A stretch of 64,000 nucleotides of DNA, from positions 20,879,001 to 20,943,000 of the forward strand of contig NC_060211.1 of the NCBI RefSeq assembly GCF_021130785.1, given 5' to 3'. Of the stretch, positions 36,136 through 47,039 are shown one piece after another. Under the pieces are notes generated by a model. It was not told the DNA's origin, did no database searches, and was given only the letters and a program-made list of their open reading frames with translations. Positions within the stretch are counted from its first letter, which is position 1. Each line of letters opens with the position of its first letter. Origin of the DNA: Homalodisca vitripennis (Eukaryota > Arthropoda > Insecta > Hemiptera > Cicadellidae). Position numbers and translations under genes: made by a program.

Positions 36136-37616
36136 ATGTACATTTCAATGGAGCCCCTTCATGTGGTAAGTACCGATGAAACCTATGTGAAAAGGTTTCG
36201 AATCCGTGGTACCAAAATTACATTTAAATTCAATTCTGTCCCCGAAGGCGTTACAGAACTCGATTGGGTCAAACGAGGCTTTGTGGAAATCGTAGACCGT
36301 ATGAAGGCTGATGCCGAAGGACCATCTCGGTTTCATTTTGAAGTCATTACATTTCAAAAACAAAGAGCCGGGGTTTGTAGTGTTTAGGCCAGCTAGTGAA
36401 ATGGACAGCGATATCTTATGGACAATATTCGGGGGTCTAATCCAGAGCAATGGCGAAGCCCTTACTTCCAGCGATACATTTAAAGTAGAATGTACTCGTG
36501 TACGCCTGCCGGTAGGAACGGGTAGAGTGAGACCTGGATTGTACAATAGTTTTAACGAAGAATGCAAATCACATCGGGGGATCATAACTATTAAGAACAA
36601 TGACAATCTGTGTTTACCGCGGGCGCTGGTAGTGGGTATGGCAAAAGTAAGCAGGATCCTCTGTTTCAAGGCATACGCAAAGACAGATGCCGGAGACAGA
36701 CGCTCCAAGCAAAAACAATGTCAGAAGCTGGGGTCCAAATTTCAGAAAAAGGAGCTGGGATTCCGGAACTGTTACAATTTCAAAATTTCCTACAAGAATT
36801 CAATATTACTGTGTACAGTTATGGAAACAAAGGCCGGGATGTGTACTTTAATAGAAACAATTCCGACGCTCCTTACAAAATCAATCTTCTATATCACAAC
36901 GGCCATTTCAATGTGATCACATCCCTTACTGCGGCCTTTGTGTGTACGTACTTCTCGAACCTTGCCATAACCCCTATGACCATAAAGGTGAGCACAGGTG
37001 TTCAAACATCTGCCCTGCGTGTCAGAGTGTGCCCCCGCCGTGTAAAGAGGAGCATGGGGGAATCCTGTGTGCGCAATGTAACATAAAGTACAAACACCAA
37101 ATTTGTTTCGTGGCTCACAAGAGTGATCGCTACAAATTAGTCAAAAAATGTAAAGATTGTGAAAAACTTGTGTTTTTGAAACAACGAAAGTCAAAACACG
37201 TGTGCGGTGAAGTGTTTTGCAAAACTTGTATCTAATTTACGCCCCCGAACCACCGGTGCTACATGCGGGTTGACACAAACAAGCCCAAAACCAAAGACTT
37301 TATTTTTATTTATTTTTTTTTTGATTTGGAGACCCGCCAAGATGAAAACCTAAACGAAAACGCTAAAGTTCATAAAGTCAACCTCCGTGTTTCACAACAG
37401 TTCTGTTGGCAATGTATTGGTGGTGAAACTTGTCAAAATTGTAACAACCGCACCAGGGTCTTTAGACAAGATCCGGTCAATCAGTTCATGAACTATGTAA
37501 TGGATGTTAGAAAAACATTCAATAACGTATGTGTCATTGCTCACAACGGCCGAAGCCATCACCCACACCACGACGTGTCCAGTGCCCGGTATGTATGGAC
37601 AGATTGCCGACGGTAG
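36136..37616 (+). pseudogene. Type-B DNA polymerase N-terminal half, virus-like (Maverick/adintovirus type), broken
   Basis: This is a protein-primed type family-B polymerase relic; such polymerases replicate the linear genomes of Mavericks/Polintons and related virus-like elements. Visible pieces in different frames are an N-terminal region (36136-36390), a second region with IITIKNNDNLCLPRALVV (about 36580), a HNGHFNVI segment (36896-36920), and a cysteine-rich ribbon with repeated C-x2-C (36960-37235). The exonuclease-I strand FFDLETRQDE (about 37318-37345) and an IAHNG exo-II-like strand (about 37536-37550) follow. The whole polymerase (palm) domain is missing. At least four frame changes and a stop at 37233 break it. 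Its exact family is inferred from motif style, so treat it as virus-like PolB only. Confidence 0.75.
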
Positions 37617-37726
37617 GGTTGAGACTCTGTGGACACACTCTGTGGTCACAGTGTTCTCATAGGCTCTACCGTTGTCCAATCTGTCGGAAAGCAATCCACG
37701 AGAGGATGCCCCTGTATTTTACCTGA
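37529..37726 (+). pseudogene. RING finger C-terminal fragment
   Basis: The frame reads CPVCMDRLPTVGLRLCGHT, then CSHRLYRCPICRKAI, and ends MPLYFT before a stop: a C3HC4 RING (C-x2-C, C-x-H, C, C-x2-C) of E3 ubiquitin-ligase type. One expected cysteine after the C-x-H is read as W-S-Q-C, so spacing is normal. It overlaps the last polymerase codons in another frame. A deletion therefore probably joined the polymerase's exonuclease end to the end of a downstream RING gene. AATAAA follows at 37756. Confidence 0.7.
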
Positions 37727-37755
37727 GATGTGTAAATAGTTTCTTTTTTCTATTC

Positions 37756-37761
37756 AATAAA
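37756..37761 (+). terminator. Polyadenylation signal AATAAA
   Basis: AATAAA lies 30 bases after the RING stop codon and is followed by a T-rich stretch. Confidence 0.5.
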
Positions 37762-37859
37762 GTAATATTTTCTTTTTTCAATACCTAGTTCTTTTTCACA
37801 TACCCAACCATTACACAATTACAGGGTCCCACGTCGAAGGATGGGCTAAACCAGCGATG

Positions 37860-37961
37860 CTTATACAGTACACAATTACACTCCTTCTCGACGAGGCTCC
37901 TCGGACCAGTGGTCTGCGCGGTAGTCTCACGACCCTAGGGACCCGGGTTAGATACCCGTCG
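37860..37961 (+). repeat. tRNA-like (SINE-like) arm, inverted copy of 35276-35376
   Basis: It reads CTTATACAGTACACAATTAC, CTCGACGAGGCTCCTCGGAC, CAGTGGTCTGCGCGGTAG and GGGTTAGATACCCGTCG, about 92% identical to the other arm in inverse. The B box is damaged here (TTAGA for TTCGA). Together the arms bracket the polymerase/RING fragment. Confidence 0.7.
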
Positions 37962-38812
37962 AAAAGATTTAAGTTTCTTATTCAAAGACTTTCAAACATA
38001 ATAACACTATTATACTATGAAATTGTTACACTTTGTATAGGCATGTATACGACATGTTAATTTCAATTTCAATGTTTAAATCGGATACGTGTTGACAAAA
38101 TCTATGACTCTAATGTTATTTTTGGAATATAAAAACATTATCCACTTCTTACAAAATTGTTTATATAATCTAAACTATACTCTTGCAATAAGTTTATATT
38201 TCATGATTTCGCACGCATACGGTTCTTTAAAAAATCAATAATAGCGTGAACAAATATTTCCAGTTCAGGTCTTGTGCCACCTCATTAACAAGACCCTTTG
38301 ACAGAGTGTGACAGTTTCATAACGTTAACGTTTTGCTATAATTATAATTTTGGGTTCCAGAGGATGGTGTATGGAGTGACAGGAGAGAGGACGGCGCCGG
38401 TTTATCGAGTGTCCCGAGTCGTAAACCATTGCGATCGTTGCCATCGATTTTGTTTTGCCTCGTTGTGGATATGTTTGAGAGGTCCGTGCTCCAAGATGCT
38501 GGCGTTAAAACTGTGAGTCTATGAGTTAATTCCTTGAGGTGTTATGTTCGCTGAATCAAAGTGATATTTCAGACAAATCAGGTGGATCAGGCTTGCTTAA
38601 ATTAGGCCACTTTCAACGTTTTGTATTTTGATCCCTGTGTACAACCTTTGGGTCAACGATGGTCAGGCTGCGGATAAATGTACCTAAGGTTTTTCCACAC
38701 TATCAATCACCACAGAAGAATAACTTCCCCTCTATCATCTTACAGCAGTTTCACGTTATATAGAGGTCTAGAAGCAGATTACTTGGATTGAAGTTGTCCT
38801 TCGCGATGATAG
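37962..38812. other. Intergenic stretch, nothing recognised
   Basis: The open frame at 38298-38516 has no family match. No repeat boundaries were noted. Confidence 0.35.
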
Positions 38813-41280
38813 TCTACACTAATATTATAAAGAGGAAAACTTTGTTTGTAATGAATATGCTCAAAAACTACTGGACCGATTTAAAATATTCTTTCACCAT
38901 TCGAAAACTACATTATCAACTACATTAAAATATAGCCTAGAGTAACATAGGCTATATTTTATTTTGGGAAAAATAGAGTTCCGTAAGATATTTGGGTTTT
39001 TCGGACACAAGGTGTACAAAATCAACCAGAAAAGTTACTTATTATGCGTACGCTGCCTAAACTATAATAGATAGAACCATAAAATGTTGTAATTAATTGT
39101 AGATCTTATAAATACCTACAAAAAAGTCCGCAACACACTATATCTATCTATGTCGAGTAAGGCACAACAACCATTTTTTCATTTTAAAATCTTGAATTTT
39201 TTTACTACATTTAAACGCGTTTATTTTACTCATACAGTTTATGTAGATAATATCACTGGTCTTTCAATGATTAAAATTGGACGTTTGGTTTTTAAGTTAT
39301 GGCGAAATTAAAATATTACGTTATGTTATTAACTCCACTTATAGGTTTATATATATTAATGTAATGAAAGATCCTCATAACATTTTAAATAGTAATCTGA
39401 AAAATAAGACAAATCCAATTTTTGAAAAAATTAAAATATTAAATACAGATTGCTAATAATAAAATTACAACTGTGTCATTTAAATTTAACATATGTTTAT
39501 AAGGTCCACATGTGTATATCTAATTGTTATTTATTTGGAGGTTAATGTACACTGATGATGGTTAAAAACCGAAACACGTGTATGTAATAAAAAGATTTTT
39601 GAAGGGTTTTAGTTATATTAATAAAATATTACGATTTCTGCTGCACGGCTCGCTGCGAAGTGGGCGTCACCAAGGCGGGGCATGAATAAGATCTGCTCTA
39701 ACTACTCTGCCAAGAAATGGGCGGACGAACCTAATGGTATGTGCTTCAGGTAAAGTTTGTCTTCCTAACCTTCAGGAGCCGCCACAACCAATAAAAAATC
39801 GTTTAACTAATAACCACTTATTATCTGGTCATTTTTTAACAAACATACGTAAATACAATAGTCTTTTTCAAAATGACTTCGTTTGGCGCAAAAGAAATCA
39901 GGGAAGGGGATTTTATGCTCACTTTTAAAATTGAAGGACAGGTGTATCATCTCATTGGTAGCCTTTTACCACCATCAGGCCAAAACCCACAGTTCTTGCA
40001 AATATAGTTTATTTCGGATGCAGACCAGTTATCGTTGCGATCAAGCATCGCAACAACCTTAAAAATGGATTTAATTCACGAATTACAGACCGCTTTGAAT
40101 AGTCATAACGTGTATATATGAAGTGTTAAACAAAACTTAGAACTTAACACCTCAGATAATTTAAAGTTAATTATTCATTCAGATCGCACTCCACAGTCAG
40201 CACACAGAGGTAGATATAATGCTCCTACTGTAAACGAGGTAGCCGTTCTCTTAGTCGATGAAGACAAAGGTCCCAGAGATATAGTCTAATAGTCTTACAC
40301 GGTAGAGACGGACAGCTCAAAAGAGTTTCTGAGCTACATCGGTCCTATGATCCACTACAGTATCCTATAATGTTTGTGACAGGAGAAGACGGTTATTATT
40401 TGACTATCCCTAAGCAGGGTTCTGCACGTAATAAAACTGTTTCGTGTATGCAATTTTATGCATTTAGATTAATGTTTAGAACTAACTCTTTTAATGTAAT
40501 AGATTATTACAGAGACTTATTTAGTCAATATTGTGTTGACGTAATGGCGAAAATGATATCGGAAAAATTAAATTATATTTCTCGGAATCAACAAAGACTG
40601 AGGGCTGATGACTACAGTCATCTCAGAGATCCCTTAAATCATGACGCAAATGTTGACCCATCAAATATCGGTCAACATGTCATATTGCCATCGTCATTTA
40701 CGGGTTCTCCGCCTTTCATGCACGAGAAAACGCAGGACGCGATGACGTACGTCCGAAATTATGGTAGACCTAGCTTATTTGTCATTTTTACATGTAACCC
40801 CGAATGGCCCGAAATTAAAGCGGAGCTGCTACCAGGACAACGGTCTTTCGACCGTCATGACATAATTTCACGTGAATTTCATTTAAAGATGAAGAAACTC
40901 ATCAAATTATTTGTCAAAGAACAGATATTCGGTAAAGTAAAATGTTATATAGCAAGTGTGGATTGGCAAAAGCGCGGTTTACCTCATTGTCATTTGCTGT
41001 TCTGGCTAGAAACTAAAATACAACTAGATGAGATCGACAGGACTGCCGGCAGAAGTGAAAACTTCGTATTAATTATATTTAAATATTTTCATCATTAACA
41101 ACTTTAACATCCACAAAAAGACAATCTTTGCAGGCTGCGGATAATGACTGTGTCGTCGATGTTATTGTCGGTGTCTGTGAATTGACCAGGGAATCAATTT
41201 GCTGACCGTGTCTTTCCTGGATAGGCTTATTGCAGCTTTAACCGACATCCACACGGGCGGAGCTGCGGGCGACCGCTATT
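38813..41280 (+). mobile_element. Helitron relic (Rep part only)
   Basis: The left end reads TCTACACTAATATTATAAAG, close to the TCTACTAATATTATAAA start common in insect Helitrons. The right end near 41250-41278 reads GGGCGGAGCTGCGGGCGACC GCTATT, resembling the GCGAAGCCGCGGGCAACAGC TAGT end but degraded. The coding part between is a Helitron Rep without the helicase. The expected flanking A is not present at the left end, so exact borders are uncertain. Confidence 0.65.
39680..41098 (+). pseudogene. Helitron Rep/helicase N-terminal and HUH region
   Basis: The replication initiator of rolling-circle transposons nicks and joins DNA with an HUH nuclease. The N-terminal part is in pieces: KWADEPNGM-type zinc region and GKVCLPNLQEPPQPI (about 39715-39790), then FKIEGQVYHLIGSLLPPSG (about 39925-39985). 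From 40370 one clean frame of 242 codons holds the Helitron_like_N block, with FRTNSFNVIDYYRDLFSQY, then GRPSLFVIFTCNPEWPEI (40768-40820) and KRGLPHCHLLFWL (40970-41010). The last carries the HUH histidines (H-C-H). The frame stops at 41096, before the catalytic tyrosine and the whole helicase. Upstream breaks are at about 39926, 40120 and 40290. Confidence 0.85.
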
Positions 41281-41650
41281 TATAATAACATTATCGTATA
41301 CTTTTAGCGATATCAGTAACTATACAGAATAAGTTTTGATGAATAAAAAAACATAAATTTATGGTGTTTTGTTATGTTTATCTTCCGTCATCGTTTACAG
41401 CGCTCCATGCTTCTACTACTCATACACTACATCCTCACATACTAATAATAATGTATTCATTTTATTTTACTGAAATAATTGTTTTAAAGAATTTATGTGG
41501 TAAAACAACGTTTCCCGGGTCCACTATGTACAGGTTGATGCAGAATAACGGTAATTTTTTTAAAAAATTCTAAAAAATAAGAGTGATGGAAGATAATGGT
41601 TTTAGTTGTATGAAATGAAACATAACAACTTGTCATTAATGAAACAATGA
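41100..41650. other. Stretch after the Helitron relic, nothing recognised
   Basis: A short frame at 41361-41573 (+) has no recognisable motif. Confidence 0.35.
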
Positions 41651-41656
41651 TGGAAT

Positions 41657-41975
41657 TTATGATTTTTTTAAAACAACATCCTTCAGGTGGCGTCCTCGTC
41701 TACGAATGCATTCTTGAAATCTGCGGTGGAGATTCCACATTGACCGCTGCAACATCTCAACTGCAATACTGTTAATTTCATCCCGAATTCTCTGTTTTAA
41801 CTCATTTACAGTTCTTGGTCGAGTTGTGATCACTTTAGTTTTGAGGTGGCCCCACAAAAAGAAATCTCACACGGGCAAATCTGGCGATCTAGGGGACCAG
41901 GAAACGTTACCGAATCTTGAGATGACACGGTTACCAAACAATACTCGCACAGCTTCCATTGACTGTCGTATAATA
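41657..41975 (-). pseudogene. mariner/Tc-type transposase C-terminus, broken
   Basis: On the minus strand a VSWSPRSPDLPV-like block (about 41915-41880) is followed by FFLWGHLKTKV (about 41860-41830), RPRTVNELKQRIRDEI and a C-terminus RGRHLKDVVLKKS to TGA/TAA near 41657. This is the last DDE/D-box region and tail of mariner/Tc transposases (SPDLxPxDFFLWGxLK). A TGA at the D position and a frame change inactivate it. Earlier catalytic residues are absent. Same broad family as 59690-60330. Confidence 0.8.
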
Positions 41976-42079
41976 TAATTATAGCATTCACATTGATTTG
42001 TGATACGTACATTGAGAAATAATCAAAGACCATTCTATATCGCATAGTAAGTAAAAAGTATATGTAAACAGACATTTGA

Positions 42080-43330
42080 CAGAACTAAACGCTAATATAA
42101 AATTGATTTTGAAAATAATAAAGTTGAAGTAGATATGTATATTATTGATAACGTGGCTACGCCTTTATTTCTTTCTGAATAAAATTATATTTTGATTGTG
42201 CAGCATTCACTGCATCTTTTTCGTTTACAGAAATATCAACTTACTCACATTCTTACTAGTATTCTTCATAAATATGTATATATTTGTGACACAATCGTCA
42301 CTTTATTACGTGAATAGACACATAAATTACATAGTATATTTAATTATTATGTTCTCAAATGAGCTCGAAAAACTATGATGGTCATATAACTGGATTAAAA
42401 TAAGAATAATTCTGATTAACAGTGAAGTTTATATAATCTTGTTTTCCACCAATGTTTTCTAATACGTATACATAGATCTCCCAAGGATGTCTTAAGATAA
42501 ATTTGGAAAAAAGGATAAGAATGGAAATCATATTTAAACTACGATAGGAAATAATATACACAACAATTTGCTGTCAATATTAAAGATTTATAACTAAAAT
42601 TAATAATAACATAAAAAATTTATATCTGAATGAGCTAATTATGAAAAAAAAAACACATGGAATTCATACAAAAAATTTACATTACGTAGGAACATTCTGT
42701 GTGATGTGACACACAACAAAAACAATATTTCAGTTTCATTGACAATTTCTTTTCCATATGTTTGAAATTTCCTATAGATTGAAATTAGGCATGAAGGTAC
42801 ATTTGGAGACTAAATAATGCTTCATGCCAATATTAAAGCTTGTAGGTCAGTTAATATTCCAGATATCGTGCGGGCAGCGACAAATAGACAGAAGTTATGT
42901 TTTATAGGCTTTGCTTACGCTCGGCGTGTAACACTAATACTCTAACTTTTGTAAATATTAAGGGGATAACGATTTTAAAATTTGCTGTATTTAAGTTATT
43001 TTCACAATGTTAAATGGTCTACTAAATTGTTGTTTAAGATCATTACTCTTTTTTAAACTTAGTGTGCAAGAACTTAATCGGGAAATAATCTTTCCAATCG
43101 GACATTAACGAGGTAAAAAGAAACAAAAATTAATAATAGATCCATTCTAGAAAAATATTTAAAAAGGATTTACCGTACAATAAACTCCCACCTTATAAAA
43201 TTGATGCAAAAGTAGACTAATTATTTACCTTCAAGTGAATACAATGCAGATAAATGTAATAACAGAGAACAACAATGTTAAACCGTTTCTAAGCAATTGC
43301 CTACGTTTAAACTTCACTTTTTTACAATTT
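42080..43330. other. AT-rich intergenic stretch
   Basis: No gene is recognisable. A dispersed repeat copy lies at 42770-42925. Confidence 0.35.
42770..42925 (-). repeat. Dispersed 'GCTGAGCGTTAGC' repeat copy
   Basis: On the minus strand the sequence ACGCCGAGCGTAAGCAAAGC is followed by CTGTCTATTTGTCGC and CCCGCACGATATCTGGAAT, the family's order. Confidence 0.6.
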
Positions 43331-43355
43331 GTATTTGACTGAACACGCTTAAAAA

Positions 43356-43848
43356 ATGTTCGACTTTCTAAAAAACTTTACTCCAGCACAAATTGCGGGG
43401 GGTGTGCTGGCGGGCGGCCTCATCCTTGGAGGTATGGTCTACGTCCACCACAGGTACGAAAGAACCTTTTGAGAAGAAGAAGTTAGAACGTTTAGGGTCT
43501 TTCCTGCACTCATTATTATTATTTCTATACTTCAACTGGATAAAAATGTTAGACTAAATATAATTAATAAACTTTCAACAACTACGGCAATGAATAATAT
43601 TTTGTTATATGATTTTCAGATACAGCAGACGTGGACCAGTCGACGACGGTGGGAGCCACCCACCTCCAGCCACCTCCGTCGTCTTCTTCAATGATCATTA
43701 TCAAGCAGAAACATCCTCATCATCCGAGTCAGACGTCGACGTGCTGCCTGCCGTACATCACATTGGAGACGCAGTAGGAATATTAGATAGAGAAGACCAT
43801 CCAGAGGCCTCAATTACGGCAGTGGCAGGCAGCATCGAAAGATTGTGA
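43356..43848 (+). CDS. Small single-pass membrane protein, two coding exons, unknown function
   Basis: Exon 1 (43356-43453) encodes MFDFLKNFTPAQIAGGVLAG followed by a glycine-rich hydrophobic run, GLILGGMVYVHH, giving one predicted membrane helix near residues 12-30. Donor AG|GTACGA pairs with acceptor GATTTTCAG (43619), and exon 2 (43620-43848) continues RYSRRGPVDDG in the same frame. The cytosolic part is basic (RYSRR), then Pro/Ser/Asp-rich with a TSSSSESDVDV acidic-serine stretch. Total 108 residues. The G-rich helix followed by Arg suggests an N-out, C-in membrane anchor. A 3' UTR intron seems likely: GCAG|GTAAGA at 43859 to TTTTTTCAG at 44090. I do not recognise the family. Confidence 0.65.
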
Positions 43849-44090
43849 AGAGATGCAGGTAAGAATTAATAATTCTCGCAGTTAGAAGTTATCAAATGAA
43901 TCCTTTCCCGTATTTTATCACTTACTCATCCTGAACACTTAAATAAACTTCCTTTTTAATCAAAAATATATGTTGTACGTTTTGATGTGGTTGTTGCTCA
44001 TATTACCGTTGTAGAAAAGTATTTCAAAATTTTCAAATCCAACCAATCATTGTAAAATACAGCACATTAATATCATCTCATTTTTTCAGC

Positions 44091-44590
44091 AAAAGACTAA
44101 AGCAATAAAAGCAGAAGATTGACTCCCCCAACCCAATTTTGACTCCCCGAACCCAATTTTGACTCCCCAAACCCAATTTTGACTCCCCCAACCCAATTTT
44201 GACTCCCCCCACCAGGATTGACAAATCACTACCCAGACTCGACCCCTACACATGCCCAACGATGAGAGCTGTCAACGACGAGGACCTAAAACCGGGGTAC
44301 GGTGCGCAAGGAACCATGGAAAAGCAGTTAAAAGTACCCGGAAAGTGGAATGGACCTAAAACCGGGGTGCGGTGCGGAAGGAAACATGGAAAAGCAGTTA
44401 AAAAGTACCCGGAACGTGGAATGGGCCGCCCTCACAATTAATATAAGAACATGGCGATGTTCACAAACTAAATGTAATACTAGCTGTAACGAATTAAACA
44501 CATGTAACAGCACGTGTGTAATAATATGCATTAATGTCATAAAATTAGACGATTTCTAAATAAAATTTATTGTAATGAATAAAGCTAACC
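44091..44590 (+). other. Probable 3'-terminal exon with tandem repeats
   Basis: An acceptor TTTTTTCAG precedes 44091, and AATAAA signals at about 44559 and 44578 end the stretch. It holds a 20-bp tandem repeat, GACTCCCCCAACCCAATTTT (44121-44210, about 4.5 copies). A 70-bp duplication follows at 44282-44421 (GGACCTAAAACCGGGGTACG...), whose copies are about 90% alike. As 70 is not a multiple of 3, the two copies are read in different frames, so coding use of both is unlikely. Confidence 0.5.
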
Positions 44591-46700
44591 ATGAATATTT
44601 TCTCAAAAACAAACACATAGTTGGTCAAATAATGAGTGGAAAATCTGACGTATTTTAAAATTTACGCTACTCAAAAGCCAAAACGTAAACAGTACAATAA
44701 AAAGGATACTTTATACCATATGTGATTTTAAACAGAAAACAAAATACGGTTTACAATGTGACTGTTGGTTTGGCCGCAGTATCAGAAAAATCCAGTCTTA
44801 CCAGTTTTAATAGCTTTCTAAAGTAAAAGCCATTTTTAAACGTCATGACAATTTTGTAAATTATAGAATTTTGAGTACCTAGTGATTTTACGATCACATT
44901 ACTTGCAAAATCACTAAGGTGAATATCGTTGAGATTGAGGCAGTATACTATCCCTTGGCAGTTCTTATACTATCCTATATACACTTAATATACCAGTTAT
45001 ATTGATCTATCCCTTATGTGCAATAGGGTTAAATAAAGAACTTAAGTTATGAATGAACAAGGGTATAAGTAGTACAAGATTTGAAGAAATTACAACCATA
45101 ACTGTTTATAGTATAGCATTTAGACAGCTAAAAATTGAAAATGCACTGCTAGTGTTTTAAAATTTAAACAACAACAGTATTCAAAAAAATATATGTTTTT
45201 GCAGTCTACGTAAAATTTAAAGAAACGTGAAACGATTGCAGGTTATAAGACATGTCGCAACACATGGTCACCCATTTAGATAGAAACAGTCCAACTACTC
45301 AACATTTTGCACAACGACAGCATTAGAATGACTGGACTTTAAATCCAGCCTTAGTACTAATATAGCAGTTACCTCTAGGCCACCTTTGTTGTGTGCACTC
45401 AACACAGCTCTTCCGACTATCGATGATACGTAGTCCTAAGATTACGTCACCTCTGTTATAGATTATGTCAGGTTTATGGGGACCTCCATCTGTGTAAACA
45501 AGTGTTTCTTTGCCACTTTAGTAAAAAAAAAAAAAACAAAATTAGATGTCATCAGAACTATACGACTTGCACTGTGAAGATAAATTATTCGCGATAATCT
45601 CCATTGGACGAAGGTTTGCCGACGTTTTAAGGAAGTACAGTCAACGCAGTCTTTCGGTAGCTTCTTTTGTCTTCCAAATCGGCTCACATTGTTTTACCTC
45701 TTATACATCTACAATCAGTATAAAATGTAACTATTTTTATACAATATTTAAATTGAATTCTGTACTTAATACCGGCACATTCGTATGACACCACGATTGG
45801 TAGCAAAAATATAATAATCTATTCCGCATGCACTATTTGCGGCGAGTGTTTATAAAACATGTATATACAAACGGATAGAAAATTAAACAAAAATTAATTC
45901 CCAAGTAGCAAAGACCAGTGGAGTATGATTAATTACAGCGAGTACCGCATAATGAAAATGTCGCTGCCGAGTGACACATGCGGGCCTTTGTGATTTTACC
46001 AAGGTCACCGTTAGACGTGACTGGGGCGAGATACTTGTGGAAGTTATACAACGTTGCCAGATTTCTGTTTCATTTATAAAATCCTGAATTATCTTACATA
46101 CGGCAGTTGCGTTTTCGTATATAAGTTCTCATACTTGAAAAGTGCAGTATCATCATTGCATACTCCTATTCGTTCAATTACATTGTTAAAATATCCAGTT
46201 GAATTTTAAAATTATAATGGTCGAAATTTCTCTTTAAGGAATACAACCCACTAACTTTTGGAGTACTTGGGGCATGTCAAAGGCGTTCTGGGAATCAGAG
46301 TTATTATTGGAACTATTCTTGTTCAAGTACTTAGTTTTTACAAGTACTTTTTGTATATTCAATAGTTTACTTTTAATCCATTATGAAATTCAACTACTAG
46401 TTAATATTGAAATACAAGCGGGTTTTTTCGCATAGTGTCAACAATTTGATGTCATTACGATTTTTTGGCTGTAAATATACTCTGACTGATCAAAATACCC
46501 AATTAGAAATGCTACGGATTTATCTTATTTGAATTGTTCAAATGTCTAGCTAATTATTTTATAAAGCCATTTGGGCGTCTTAGTACTAAGCTAGGGCTAA
46601 GACGACTACAAAAATGCCTGAGTTAAAGTCGTTCATGTATTTAACGGCCGTAGGGTCGGCGGGAAATAAATGTACCTTACTTTGTACAAACAGAATTGTA
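44590..46700. other. Intergenic stretch, nothing recognised
   Basis: Open frames near 45463-45788 on both strands show no motif. No repeat boundaries were noted. Confidence 0.35.
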
Positions 46701-46705
46701 AAAAT

Positions 46706-47035
46706 ATTATGGTAAATAAATATGTTTCATCCTACATTAAATCGTTAGGAATAAAACAATCATTTACGACTTACCAACAAGTTATTCTTTTTAATTTATC
46801 CAAACTATTTAACAATGCTAGCATAATATTATGGTAAATGAATATGTTTCATCCTACATTAAATCGTTAGGAATAAAACAATCATTTACGACTTACCAAC
46901 AAGTTATTCTTTTTAATTTATCCAAACTAGTTAAGAATGCTAGCATAATATTATGGTAAATGAATATGTTTCATCCTACATTAAATCGTTAGGAATAAAA
47001 CAATCATTTACGACTTACCAACAAGTTATTCTTTT
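46706..47035. repeat. 122-bp tandem repeat, 2.7 copies
   Basis: The unit begins ATTATGGTAAATAAATATGT TTCATCC and is repeated at 46706, 46828 and 46950, nearly identical. The third copy stops after GTTATTCTTTT and is followed by unrelated sequence with an open frame to 47159. The unit length (122) is not a multiple of 3. Confidence 0.92.
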
Positions 47036-47039
47036 GGTA

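Noticed and set aside
36145..36708. 187-codon minus-strand open frame
   Set aside because: It overlaps the polymerase relic in antisense and shows no motif; the plus strand has the recognisable domain.
39525..39620. Penelope-like terminal repeat (CTGATGATGGTTAAAAACCGAAACACGTG)
   Set aside because: The sequence style resembles such tails, but no second copy or reverse transcriptase is near it, so it is not called.
45300..45420. A hairpin CTGGACTTTAAATCCAG that looks like a tRNA anticodon arm
   Set aside because: No D-arm, T-arm or acceptor stem can be fitted around it.
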